NCBI GenBank assembly: GCA_029204225.1
Contig: CM055100.1
Location: 59,084,975 to 59,148,974 of the forward strand
Direction of reading: 5' to 3'
Origin: Diphasiastrum complanatum
Taxonomy: Eukaryota > Streptophyta > Lycopodiopsida > Lycopodiales > Lycopodiaceae
DNA: 64,000 bases
Made by a program: the position numbers and the translations under genes
Notes under the pieces: model-generated
What the model saw: only the letters and a program-made list of their open reading frames with translations
Told to the model about the DNA's origin: nothing
Database searches by the model: none
Shown here: positions 1-10,990 of the stretch, in pieces
How positions within the stretch are numbered: the first letter of the stretch is position 1
Layout of the letters: every line of letters begins with the position of its first letter

Positions 1-55
<55 letters not shown>

Positions 56-221
56 TCCTCTCCCTCTCCCTCTCCCTCTCCCTCTCCCTCTCCCTCTCCC
101 TCTCCCTCTCCCTCTCCCTCTCCCTCTCCCTCTCCCTCTCCCTCTCCCTCTCCCTCTCCCTCTCCCTCTCCCTCTCCCTCTCCCTCTCCCTCTCCCTCTC
201 CCTCTCCCTCTCCCTCTCCCT

Positions 222-308
<87 letters not shown>
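1..308. repeat. (CT)n and (CCCTCT)n microsatellite block
   Basis: A pure CT dinucleotide run (1-54) passes into about 29 copies of a CCCTCT hexamer (about 60-235) and back into pure CT (about 236-308). It abuts the LTR end at 309-497. The related LTR copy at 7386-7810 carries a GA run in the same place, so the microsatellite is probably part of that LTR's transcribed region. The left edge is cut by the window. Confidence 0.95.
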
Positions 309-311
<3 letters not shown>

Positions 312-497
312 CTCTCTTCCTCCCTCTTCATGGTGAGTGTGAGTGATGTTTAGTTTCTTTATGTAGATTTATGGTAGGATCTTAAGCTAGTTGGTGAAAG
401 GCAACATCTCCAAGGCTCCTAGTTGGACCGAGCCCACTTCCCGTACTACACACGACCAGGAAAGAGATGGGAAACCTGTCTTTTTCTTGGCTTAACA
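309..497 (+). mobile_element. 3' part of a gypsy-type LTR
   Basis: This stretch is nearly the reverse complement of 7386-7580, so two inverted copies of one LTR are present. Similarity stops after TTAACA (492-497), and here a primer-binding site follows one base later. That fits the U5 end of a 5' LTR on the + strand. The beginning of the LTR lies outside the window or in the microsatellite. Confidence 0.8.
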
Positions 498-498
498 T

Positions 499-516
499 TG
501 GCGCCATTGTCGGGGA
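499..516 (+). promoter_or_regulatory. Primer-binding site, tRNA-Asp type
   Basis: TGGCGCCATTGTCGGGGA lies one base after the LTR end. It differs by two transitions from the site that plant gypsy elements commonly use for tRNA-Asp. This marks the start of the internal region of a + strand element. Confidence 0.75.
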
Positions 517-659
517 GCCAAATGTTAGCCTTTCATCAACATAGCATTTTTGGTTGTGTTTTTGTTGATCTGCGTTCAATTTGTTTTTCAAATGTTTTGT
601 TTATTACATGGTTTGTGCTGGTTTTTTGATTTTATTTTCTGAATTAAAAAATTAAAAAA

Positions 660-1500
660 AATATAATAAAAAAGGTCTTATCCTCCAACGCTAATCTTTA
701 TCTCCATCCATCACTTCTCTCTGCTCCACACCACTCCACCTCCATTGTTGCTCCCTGATCCATCATACTCCACCTCCATCACAACTTCCCTACAAGTGCT
801 CCCTGTCCTTTGCTCCATCCTTGCTCCAACACTCCCCTCTCCTCACCTCCTGCACCTTCCTGCCTGCTGCTCTACCTTCTCATCCTCCCTCACGTTCCTG
901 CGAGTGCTCCCTGATCCATCATACTCCACCTTCATCACAACTTCCCCGCAAGTGCTCCATGCCCTTTGCTCCATCCTTGCTCCAACACTCCCCTCTCCTC
1001 AACTCCTACACCTTCATGCCTGCTGCTCTACCTTCTCTGCCTGCTCCCTTTCCCTCCCCCTCCTCACTCCATGTCTCTCTCTGTTCCTCCGCTCCCTCCC
1101 TCACCTGCCCGTGATCTCTCCATGCTGCTCCTTCCCTACCACTCCCCTCCCCCTCCTCGCTCCTTGTCCCTCCTTGCTCCTCCGCTCCCTCCCTCACCTA
1201 CTACGATCCCCCCTATTGTGCCCTCCACCCTAGCCTGCCTCCATTCTCTGCCTTGCTCACAGCCCCTTTTTGGTTGCCCACTCCACGCCCTCTTTGCTGT
1301 CTCCTTCACGCCCTTCTCGTTGTCTGCTCCTCGACTGCTGTTGTTGCTCTCCACCGTCCTGATCCGCCCCCCTGCCTACAGCTTCGTGCCCTGCCCTCGA
1401 TCCCTTCCCACCCTGGCTTTCTCCTCCCATCCTGGCCTATAATGCACCCCAACCCACTGTACTCATGCCCCACCCATCTACCACCTCTACCTCCAACCTA
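660..1500. repeat. Pyrimidine-rich leader with a 156-bp duplication
   Basis: About 850 bp are nearly all C and T on the + strand. Two adjacent copies of a unit of about 156 bp start at about 750 and 906, both beginning near CTCCCTGATCCATCATACTC. The block lies between the primer-binding site and gag, so it is the untranslated leader of the gypsy element. Long open frames here reflect the biased composition and are not called as genes. Confidence 0.75.
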
Positions 1501-1625
1501 CCCACCTTTCCCCTTTCATAAAGTGAAAGATTTAGTTTATTTTATCTTATTTATTTCCTTTCTTCCCTTTTTTTTCTTTTGAGGGTTTGTAAGATTTGTT
1601 TGTTTATTTGTTTTAAAGGGGGCAC

Positions 1626-2055
1626 CATTTTGTGATTCCCAAATCGCTAGACTTTTTGTGATTCTCCAATCTGCTGGACTTTTTGTGATTCCCAAATCGC
1701 TAGACTTTTGTGAATCCCGAATCTGCTAGACTTTTTGTGATTCCCAAATCTGCTAGACTTTTTGTGATTTCCAAATCGCTAGACTTTTTGTGATTCCCCA
1801 ATCTACTAGACTTTTGTGATTCCCAAATCGCTAGACTTTTTGTGATTCTCGAATCTGCTAGACTTTTTGTGGTTCCCAAATCGCTAGACTTTTTGTGAAT
1901 CCCGAATCTGCTAGACTTTTTGTGATTCCCAAATCGCTAGACTTTTTGTGAAGCCCAAATCTACTAGACTTTTTGTGATTCCCAAATTGCTAGACTTTTT
2001 GTGATTCCCAAATCTGCTAGACTTTTTGTGAATCCCGAATTTGCTAGATTTTTTT
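1626..2055. repeat. 26-27-bp minisatellite, about 16 copies
   Basis: Tandem units resemble GACTTTTTGTGATTCCCAAA followed by TCTGCTA or TCGCTA. Two variants (with and without the extra T) alternate irregularly. The array ends about 145 bp before the gag start at 2200, within the leader of the gypsy element. Confidence 0.9.
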
Positions 2056-2199
2056 TTTGAATCCCCAAAACCCCCAGTTTTTTGAATCTTAAAGAAAAAA
2101 AAAACACAAAGCCAAACAAAACCACTATTTGGAACATTGTGCATCTCTTGAAGAGCAATCTTATATATAAATTCATCTATCCATCCATCCACAAACAAC

Positions 2200-2890
2200 A
2201 TGTCGACTACTCAGCTATCAAACATTAGCATGCAACGTCAAGAGACAGTTTGTACATACCTTCATCGGATCTATCACATAGCAAAGGACTGTCATCCACC
2301 AATCCCAACATCAGTGATCATCAAGAACTTTATCCAAGGTCTGAGGAGCGACATTCACTATCAAATAAAGAACCTCACTTCTTACACTACATTGAAGCAA
2401 GTTCTTGTTGATGCCATGACAATTGAATCCACATTGTTGGCAATTCAAGATACTGACTCCGAGTCTAAGTTGGATGAAGTATCTGGATTACCATCAAAAA
2501 GAGGTTCAAGAATTTTGACAACACTAATGGCAAAATAACGGAAAGACAAGAGAAGAACAAGCTTCACTAGGAAGGGATGATGACCAAAATGATTCAACAG
2601 ATCAAGATCAAGATCTGGAACATGATCCAAAGGCATGTGTCGATGCTTGTAATGTAATGCTGCTTAAAAGAGGGTAATGTTCATATTGTTTTGAGAACCA
2701 TCACATTGCCAATTGCCCAACTAAGAAGTTTTGTGTTACAAAACCAACAATAGCAGAAAGGCATCAAAAGTTCCAAGATCCACCCTTGAAAACAAGCATG
2801 CAAGTTGAGTAGATGGCGCACCCAAGTAGTTCATCTTCAAGAGATGGGCCCATTTTGAAGATAATAGGTGAAAGATGAACCAAATATTCG
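2200..2890 (+). pseudogene. Ty3-gypsy gag remnant
   Basis: The open part (2200-2538) has the gypsy Gag capsid pattern FIQGLRSDIHYQI and is followed by stops. Downstream at 2678-2716, another stretch of the same gag encodes a zinc knuckle, CSYCFENHHIANC, spaced CX2CX3HX4C rather than the usual CX2CX4HX4C. The gypsy element at 46.5-50.6 kb has the same unusual spacing, so the two are probably one family. No protease, reverse transcriptase or integrase follows on this strand. The element appears cut off by the copia LTR near 2900. Confidence 0.75.
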
Positions 2891-2899
2891 CTGTTGACT

Positions 2900-3388
2900 T
2901 TTGGATGTTGATGTCAACTAATGAACCAAATATTCTTTTGTTATTGGAGCGTGAAGACGTAGACAGTCTGTACTTGGAATACTGTGTAATTCTGTAGAGT
3001 GTCGCCTGTGTCGTATCTCGTGTAAAATTGCAGTGTCAGGTTTTTCTTTACAATTGTCACCTGTCCAAAATGGCATGTAAAAATATAGTGTCACATTTTT
3101 CACAAAAAGTGTGGCTTTTTTGGAAGTGCCTAAATGGTCCAAAAACAACTTACATAAGTGCCGCTAAACACTTAGTTGCTCATGAAGGTGAAAAGAAGCG
3201 ACAGTGTCAGGTGTCGGGTTTTTCGCCTGTTGAGAAACCTGAGTAGATATGCAGATTGTTGTGACTATTAGTTCATATATGCAAACTATAAAAACAATTC
3301 ATTTTCTACAGGTTTCATTTGAGAGAGTAAAAATCAGAGAAGAAAGAAGGGCTGTTGGGATGAGTAGGAGTTAGATTAAATTCCAACA
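2900..3388 (-). mobile_element. 3' LTR of the copia element, reverse strand
   Basis: On the - strand the RNase H coding end is followed by a purine tract (AAAGGAGAG) and then TGTTGGAATTT, the usual start of a copia 3' LTR. The LTR therefore begins at about 3388 and runs toward lower coordinates. Its far end is not defined. A short direct repeat of GAACCAAATATTC at 2880 and 2922 lies near the probable boundary. Confidence 0.6.
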
Positions 3389-6370
3389 CTCTCCTTTAGG
3401 CTATTTGCTACAAATCTGAACTGTAATTGAGATATATCATATCTACTAAAGTAGAATGTTTATTTCTAGACAATGGCTTTGTCAAAATATTAGCCAACAT
3501 ATTGTCTGTATGACAATAACTTAGTGCAACATCTTTATTCTGAACTTTCTCTCTAAGAAAATGGAATTGAACTTCTATATGCTTAGTTCTATTATGAGTT
3601 CGTGGGTTTAGAGATAGAGCTATGCAGCTCTGATTGTTGCACTAGAGTATTGTTGGACCGATCTGTGGGAATTGCAGATCCTGCAACAGCCTCCTTGGCC
3701 AAATTATCTCCTTCACTACTGATGTAGCTGCAACATATTCGGATTCTATAGAGGACAAAAAAATGCATTTATGCTTTTTGCTGTTCCATGAAATGGGTCC
3801 TTCTACAAGGAAAAAAATATAACCTGATGTGGATTCTCTGGTATCCATGTCTCTTGCCCAATCGAAATCTGAATAGGTGGTTAGTGTGAGTGCAGTTTAT
3901 GTATTGCCATTATAGGTCAAAGCATAGTGCTTCATAGCTTGAATGTACTTCAGTAATCTTTGCAGAGCTTTCCAGTGTTGTAAGCCTAGATTGGACATGT
4001 ATTGAGATAGTGTGCTTACTGCATATGCTAGATCATTTCGTGTGCAGATCATAGAATACATTACAGATCCCATGAGACAGAATGATAAGGATACATGCAC
4101 ATTTCTTGCTGATTTGCTTGAATTTTGGGGCACATGTCTTTGGACAACTTAGATCCTAGATCCATAGGTGTGTTTATGGGCTTGTAGTCCTCCATGCCAT
4201 ATTTGCAAAGTACATTGATTAAATAGGACTCTTGGCTTATAGCGATCCTTCTGCTTGCGCGAATGTCCAGATCTTGTGTAGTGATTATAGCCAGCAAGCT
4301 GCGAATAGATTGATGCTTACCACTGGACTGAAGGTGTCAGTGTATTCTATTCCATAGACCTGCTCAAAACCTTTAACCACTAAACGAGCTTTCCATTTGG
4401 ATATTGATCCATCTGGCTTAAGCTTTAGCTTGAAGATCCATTTAGAGTCAATAGGTTTAATACCTTCAGGAGGATTGATAAGACTCCAGGTCTTGTTCTT
4501 CATCAAGGATTGATACTCAGCATCCATGAGCTTTCCATTCGTCTGCATTGGGCGTTGACAATGCTTCTACAATCATGACTAATGAACGCCTGAGGGGTGA
4601 AATGATCAAGTTGTTGTCGTTGTCTTGCAGACCTTCTAACTGCAAGTGCTTGAGTGGATGTTTCTCCTGGGTACATGACTGAGATAGCTTCAGCTTGTGG
4701 TTGAACAGTCATGGGTCTAGCCCATCGATGGTGAGTGGAGCTGTTGGGACAAACTTCTGCACTTGAACATTCGTAGGTCGATGCCTATCGATGGAGAATG
4801 GAGCTACTGTGACAGACTCCTCTATTGGAAACTTCTGCTTAAAATCATGGAATTTGTCTTCAAGAAGGACAACATTACGGCTGATTGAGATATGACATGT
4901 ATCAACATCATTGATATGATATGTCTCGTGTGATGTTGAATAATCGATAAAGATATACTTACAGCTTACTGGGTCTAACTTCTTTCTAAGATCAGAAAGA
5001 ATTTGAGCATAGTAGAGACATCCAAATATATGTAAGTGTTTCAAACTTGGTTTGTAGCCATAATAGGCTTCAAATGTGTCTTGGAATCGACTACCTTAGT
5101 GCTGGAATAATTTTGCAAATAGCACGCTGTAGAAATTGTTTCTACCCAAAAGTTCAGGGGTAATTGAGCGTTGATAGTCGTGGATCATGCAGCTTCCAAT
5201 AGTGTGCGGTTCTTTCGCTCAGCTACGTCAATCTGCTGTGGAGTGTAGCTGGTTGTGAACCGATGGTGCATGCCACATGATGAAAGGTAGTCCGCCATTT
5301 CATTTGATAAGTACTCTCCCCTTGAATCAGACTGTAGGGATTTGATTCTCTGACCAGTCTGATTCTCAACATATTGCTTGAATTCTTTGAAGCAATTGAA
5401 TGCTTCTGACTTGTTCTTTATGAATATGACTCTGATAAATCAGGAGTAGTCATCAATGAATGTAATAAAATATAGAGCTTGACCCAAGAAAGGTACGCTT
5501 ATAGGACCACAAAGGTCACTATGAACCAGTGACCAAATGGACTTCGCTCTCCTGGCCTGTCCTCTTGGAAATTTAGTTCTAGCTTGTTTCCCTAGTAAAC
5601 AATTTTCATAGATAGTCTAATTAGCTGTAGAAATAGCATTGATATTCATATCCTTGACCATTTTGCTATGATGCATGTACAAGATCGAACGCATGTTTAA
5701 GTGACCTAGTCTTTGATGCCAAACATGAGCATTTGTACTACTCACAAAGTGCATAATCGTGACTCAGAATGTATAAATTTCCTTCTCTATGTGCAGAGAG
5801 GATTTCATTGGAATTCCCATCAATAATAGTACATCGACTAGCAGTAAACAAAGCTCTATAGCCTTGATCTGTCTAGTGATGTCGTCAAGGAACTGGAGTC
5901 GGGGACAATGCCTTGGCCTTCGACTTTGTGTGAACTTGAGTCGTCGAAGAAAATGTACTTTGAATCTGCTGCTGTGAGAGTAGAAAACATGTTCTTACAT
6001 GGCGTCATGTGCTGTAAAGCACCTAAATCAAGATACCATTGATAGGCATCTCTACTTGGTTGGTCTTGTACCATCAGTGCCTTGTCATCCTCTTGGGAAT
6101 TTTTGACAGAGTCAGAACCTCCGTCTTGGTGCTGCTGCCTTCTTCCTCGTTTCATTGTGCTTGAAGATGCAACAATCCTTAATGTCGTGGTTTGAATCTT
6201 TTGCAATATTTGCAAAAGAGTTTGGTCTTGGATGATTGTTGTTGAGGACTGTGCTGCTGCTGTGATTGTTGTGTTGAATCTGGCTGTTCTGCCTTCGTCT
6301 TCTTGTCCTTGAAGTTCTTCTTCTTGGATTGATGCTTATTAGAGTATAGTGCCATTGACTTGGTACTCAT
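3389..6370 (-). pseudogene. Ty1-copia gag-pol remnant, RT core deleted
   Basis: Reading downward on the - strand, the order is: a Gag tail with a Lys/Gln-rich stretch and a partial knuckle (CKYCKRF, near 6195); a protease in which the DSGA motif reads DLGA (about 6030); integrase segments (about 5900-4700); the start of reverse transcriptase ([11 protein letters not shown], about 4390); the RT tail (SYLINVLCKYGM, about 4215); and RNase H (SIESEYVAA, about 3740, running to about 3430). The frame breaks many times. At about 4300 the text jumps from the FSPVVS motif directly to the RT tail, so the YVDD core is missing. This element cannot be autonomous. Confidence 0.9.
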
Positions 6371-6719
6371 TGTTGTTCAGAGGTGTGCCTAGTCTTGGCA
6401 TAGATCCTATTTGAATTGTGAAATAGGTTATATGGTTGTCCCCCAATCAAGTATGAGCTAATCATAGTCTAGCGAGCATTAACAAATGAATAGACAACAC
6501 AAAAGGCCTTTTCTAAAACATCACCGAAGATGGTGTGCCATTCATTCTATCCCAAAACCTAAGGTTAAGATGAAATAACCAGGTTAAAACAATGATCCAG
6601 TTGAGAATATTCGTTCACAATAAATTATCAACAACAACATTGATTTTCTGAAAGAATCTTCACAAAAGAACATCCCCAATCACATGTCAAATAGTGTGCA
6701 ATCAATCCTCACAACATAT

Positions 6720-7370
6720 TCGTTGGGAATGAGGGGTGAGGGTTAATATGGACAACATGGTTCAAGTGCAACAGACATCTCAATGTCTTGCAAGAGAGAA
6801 AGTCTCAAGAAAAGAGTAAAATTGTTGGAGCTCAGGAAAAATAGGTGTCCGCCCGAATATAGAACACACCCTTAGCTGCAAATCAGGAAGGTCTTGGCTC
6901 TACCACCCTTCATTACTTATGCCTGCTAAAATTCTCAATTTACTTTCTAAACCTACAATCAGTCTTTTAAATTGGATATCAATAGGTTCGTTGTGGAGTA
7001 TTACTAGCTTTTTGAGGGGCTTGGATTATAAATGTTGAATGGGAGACAATGGACAAATAGCTTAAGCACAATAGGAAACTCGGTGCCTTGCTAGACAGAA
7101 TATCTCAAGGGTAGCATTTAGAAAAAATTCCCTAGACTGAGATCATTAGAGATCAAGAACAACAAATTCTCATGGAAATAACTACACCTGCGATTGTGTT
7201 GCTAGTTCTTTGAGGGGCATGGATCATAGATGTTGGAAGCGAGATGATAGACAACATAGCTCAGGTGAGACAAAATCTCAAGGCAATTACTGAAAAAAAA
7301 AAATCCTAGATTAAGATTCTCAGAGCTCAAGAATAACAATGGAAATATAGCAACACTCTTTGGTGCATAT
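6720..7370. repeat. Degenerate repeat of about 190 bp, three copies
   Basis: Three diverged copies start near 6720, 7010 and 7200. The last two share TTTGAGGGGC, GGAT.ATA.ATGTTG and a CTCAAGG..A core, followed by an A-rich tail. 6371-6720 shows no recognisable feature. The whole stretch separates the copia gag fragment from the inverted LTR and may be non-coding retrotransposon leader or filler. Confidence 0.5.
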
Positions 7371-7385
7371 CATGAAATTATTGGC

Positions 7386-7810
<425 letters not shown>

Positions 7811-9240
7811 AATCTGGTTTAAAGTGGATGACAACCAACAAGTTACAAAATATGAAGATGATATATTGTGTGAGATATTTTAGAAGTCTTAAAGCTCCAG
7901 GCTCAAAATGAATTTGACTTACTAATAAAGCACGATGAGAGCATTCATGATTGAAAATTAAGACAACACAGGTCTTGTACAATGATTTATTGGATTATTG
8001 GTTATCGACAAAAGAACCTTAGAAAAGTGATGTAAGAATAATTATGTCCTTGTTGCAAAGATCAAAACAAACATGCATGCTCATGTACTTAACGTGAATA
8101 CAAAAAGTCAAAGCATCTCAATGATGATAAATTAGTTAACCTATGGTCAACTCAAAAGGATGCTCTTCACTTTTTGGAATCAAACAAATGAATTGGTGTG
8201 TTGATGATCCTACATTTTTTTAATATGCTATTTGAGATTAATCAATCAATCAATCATCATCATCATCATCTACTTGTTGACTTGTAATGTACATCCTTTG
8301 ACAAGGGAATGATGAAAATATTATCATCATCTTCTTCTTGGAGAATATCAATGTAGACTATTCTTGAGTTTACTCCTCATTGATGGTAATCCCTTTGCTT
8401 CCAAGGGGACCAAGACACGTTTCGAACTTGAGAGCAAGAAAAATGCGGTGTGAGAGCATTAGAGCCATGGTGGAGAGTCAAACTACAGAAGTGAGAGAAC
8501 AATATGGCTACGACATAAGTTGGGAGCAAGGAGGTAAGAAAATGTGACATCACTAGCCCTCAATGTGTGAAATGGGGCTAGCCAACGAACCCCTCCACTC
8601 CTTGTTTGAAGAGCCACTCCAAGGAGGACCGTATATTTTCAATGTGGTTGAGGGTGCATCATGGCCCCATTCTCATCCAATGACAAGCATCTGGGATGAT
8701 GGACAGATCAGAATGACATCTCCATGCATATTCAATTGTTCATTTGCAATGAAAAATGTGCTCCTTCCCTCTCCAAGGGCAAGTTTTTTTTTGTTTTTTT
8801 TTTTTTTGGGGGGGGGGGGGACGGGGGGGGACCGTGGTCCGAGGGCCTTCCTTGCAAAGAGGGCCCCTGCCTGAGGGCGGGAGCCCGAGGGCAGGGCCCC
8901 GACCTACGTGGAAGGCCCGAGGCCCATGGGCCTTCCACAACGTAACGACATATTTGAAATTTTTTTATCTCATAAATTTTGGATAGAATCTTTGATGCTT
9001 TTGCTCAAAGATGAAAATTATGGACAAAACTAGTGGTTATTTCACTTACAATCAAATTTCACCGAACCAAAACTAGTGGTTATTTCATTTACCCATCTTT
9101 GGAGGTGGATCAAAAATACAAAGAAAAGTTAAAGTACATTTATTCATCAAGACGTCCAAGAAGCGAGTGTGCACTTCTAAATGACGGCCGTCACCCGTCA
9201 TCCTTCTTCAAACGCAAACAACATTTTCGCTAGCATATTC
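7811..9240. other. Non-coding stretch with a poly-T/poly-G tract
   Basis: No gene or recognisable element is visible. Short ATCA/ATC repeats occur at 8240-8270. At about 8784-8830 a run of T passes directly into a run of G, followed by about 110 bp of GC-rich DNA (8831-8940) that is sharply different from its AT-rich surroundings. Confidence 0.6.
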
Positions 9241-9740
9241 TGAAGCTGAAAGGTTTCCACGTCTCCGTCTCTTAATGACACTTTTGCAATTTTAGCGCCT
9301 TTACTTTAGACACCAGTGAGACATTGCCACGTCAGACAAAATTAACAATTCAGATTTTGACAAGTGGCAGACATCTAAGTGGGGTCAAGACGAATAAAAC
9401 CTGCGTAAAACGAAATTGAAGAAGCTTTGGCGGCCAGCGTGGGAGAAAAAAAAAAGCAGCAAAATACAAAATTAAGAAAAAAGAAAAACAGAAAAACCAA
9501 AAAGTAGGCATTTTCTCTGGAAATAATATCTCTATAATATGTATTACATTTATTTTTTATTATTTGCGGTGGCGTGAGAGTGAGAGAGAGCGCAGAAAGC
9601 CTGTGACCATTGGATTTCGCTAGGAATCTCAGATCTTGACACGCCACCATATCGAATCTTCCAAGTGGCAGCGACGACGCGTGGCAAGCATCCAACGGGG
9701 AGCAGGCGAGATATATAGTGTCGGTAATAAGCCTGGCAGG

Positions 9741-9741
<1 letters not shown>
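9240..9741 (+). promoter_or_regulatory. Candidate promoter of the TBC gene
   Basis: Gene-free DNA precedes a TATA-like motif, ATATATAG (9711-9718), about 25-30 bp upstream of a GA-rich stretch typical of plant 5' leaders. The first coding exon begins at 10991, so this is the best candidate start region for that gene. Assignment is inferred from position and motif only. Confidence 0.45.
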
Positions 9742-9774
<33 letters not shown>

Positions 9775-9970
9775 GAGGAATGGAACCGGGATTACGATGC
9801 TGCTTCTATCTGATAGATATGTCACGATGCTTTTCGAGCAGTCGATCTGCTCTATTTGTGCAGGATGAGAGGGTTCTCGTGACCAGATCTTGAGGCGCAG
9901 TTATGGATCGGGATTTCCGTGGGATCGTCCTGACTCGAATGAACTGCTACAGATAAGGAATACTATCTCG
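9742..9970 (+). other. Candidate 5' untranslated exon of the TBC gene
   Basis: A (GA)n run (about 9742-9771) is followed by a short open frame from 9780 to 9893 (37 codons), which would be an upstream ORF if transcribed. A donor-like CTC|GTAAGG occurs at about 9969. AG acceptors lie just before the first coding ATG at 10991, for example GCAGCAG|GCTATG. A leader intron of about 1 kb is therefore plausible. Neither site is supported by more than consensus. Confidence 0.35.
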
Positions 9971-10114
9971 TAAGGTTCAATTTGGATAGGATGCTATAAT
10001 GGTGTGATTCTATCTCATTTGATGCATGAGCATTGCAGATCCAAATTCTTTGTTTGATATTATGATATCAAGTTTGACGAAACACCTGGTTCGATGAGAA
10101 GCGCAACCTGGAAA

Positions 10115-10735
10115 ATAGCAAGATATTTCATATTATATTTGGAATGCTAGCTTTTAGTGCATCAGACTTGGGAAAATCGGTTTGGCAGAAATTTCTGGAA
10201 TGATATCATTCATGCCAGAAGCAGGAGATTTCACATAAAATTTAAGAAAAATGTATTAGACTTAGGAAATTGGTCTGGAAGAAATGTCTAGGATGATATT
10301 GTTCATGCTCGAAGCAAGATATTTCACATCATATGTCAAATGTTGGCTTTTAACGCATCAGAGTTAGGAAAGATGGTCCTTAATGAATGACTAGCGTGAA
10401 ATTATTTAGAAGAGAAGCATATTACATGTAAAATGTCAAATGTTAGCTTTTAACTCTTCGCATTCAGGAAAATTGGTCCGGAATGAATGCCTAGCATTAC
10501 ACAGCTTTGCTAGAAGGAAGATATTTCACAAAGTATGTCGAATGTTAGCTTTGAACGCATCAGACGTAGCAAAATTGGTCTGGAAGAAATGCCTGCTATG
10601 AAATTTTTTCATGCCAAAAGCAAGATATCTCACGAAGTATGCTGAGTAGTAGCTTTCAATGGATAATACTCAAGGAAGTTGGTCAAGAATAAATGCCTAT
10701 AATGATTTTGTTCATTTTCCATCAAGCAAGATGGA
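10115..10735. repeat. Degenerate tandem repeat, period about 100 bp
   Basis: The core AGCAAGATATTTCACA recurs at about 10120, 10222, 10314, 10414, 10515, 10618 and 10723. It is interleaved with TGTTAGCTTTTAACGCATCAG and AAATTGGTCTGGAAGAAATG blocks. Six or so diverged copies fill most of the proposed leader intron of the TBC gene. Confidence 0.8.
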
Positions 10736-10990
10736 AGGAGATCTTGGATGTCTATAAGCCTGAGATTGATGTTCTTGGTCATAACTGTCAATCCTGGAGG
10801 AATGTTTGACTCTTGCAAGCAGATAGAGATAATGTTTTCATTCTCAGACCGGGGCGTTGTTTGCAGTAGATTGACGTCAGAGGAAGAAATGGTAGGTCTA
10901 TGGTTGTGGTTGTGCCTGCTCTTCTTATGTCAGTGCTCTGAATGAGGCCGAGGAATAACAGCAAGGAAGGGAAGGGTCTAGCAGCAGGCT

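Noticed and set aside
745-1442. Overlapping ORFs of up to 162 codons
   Set aside because: They lie in a C/T-only block with a 156-bp duplication. Composition alone keeps stop codons rare, and several frames are open at once.
1626-2055. CRISPR array
   Set aside because: The repeats are directly tandem without unique spacers, and the sequence is plant nuclear DNA.
1911-2201. 96-codon ORF on the - strand
   Set aside because: It is a read-through of the minisatellite, with repetitive KSLVDLGF-like words.
9780-9893. Start of the TBC coding sequence
   Set aside because: The 37-codon frame has no similarity to the family and stops before any supported exon. It fits an upstream ORF in the leader better.
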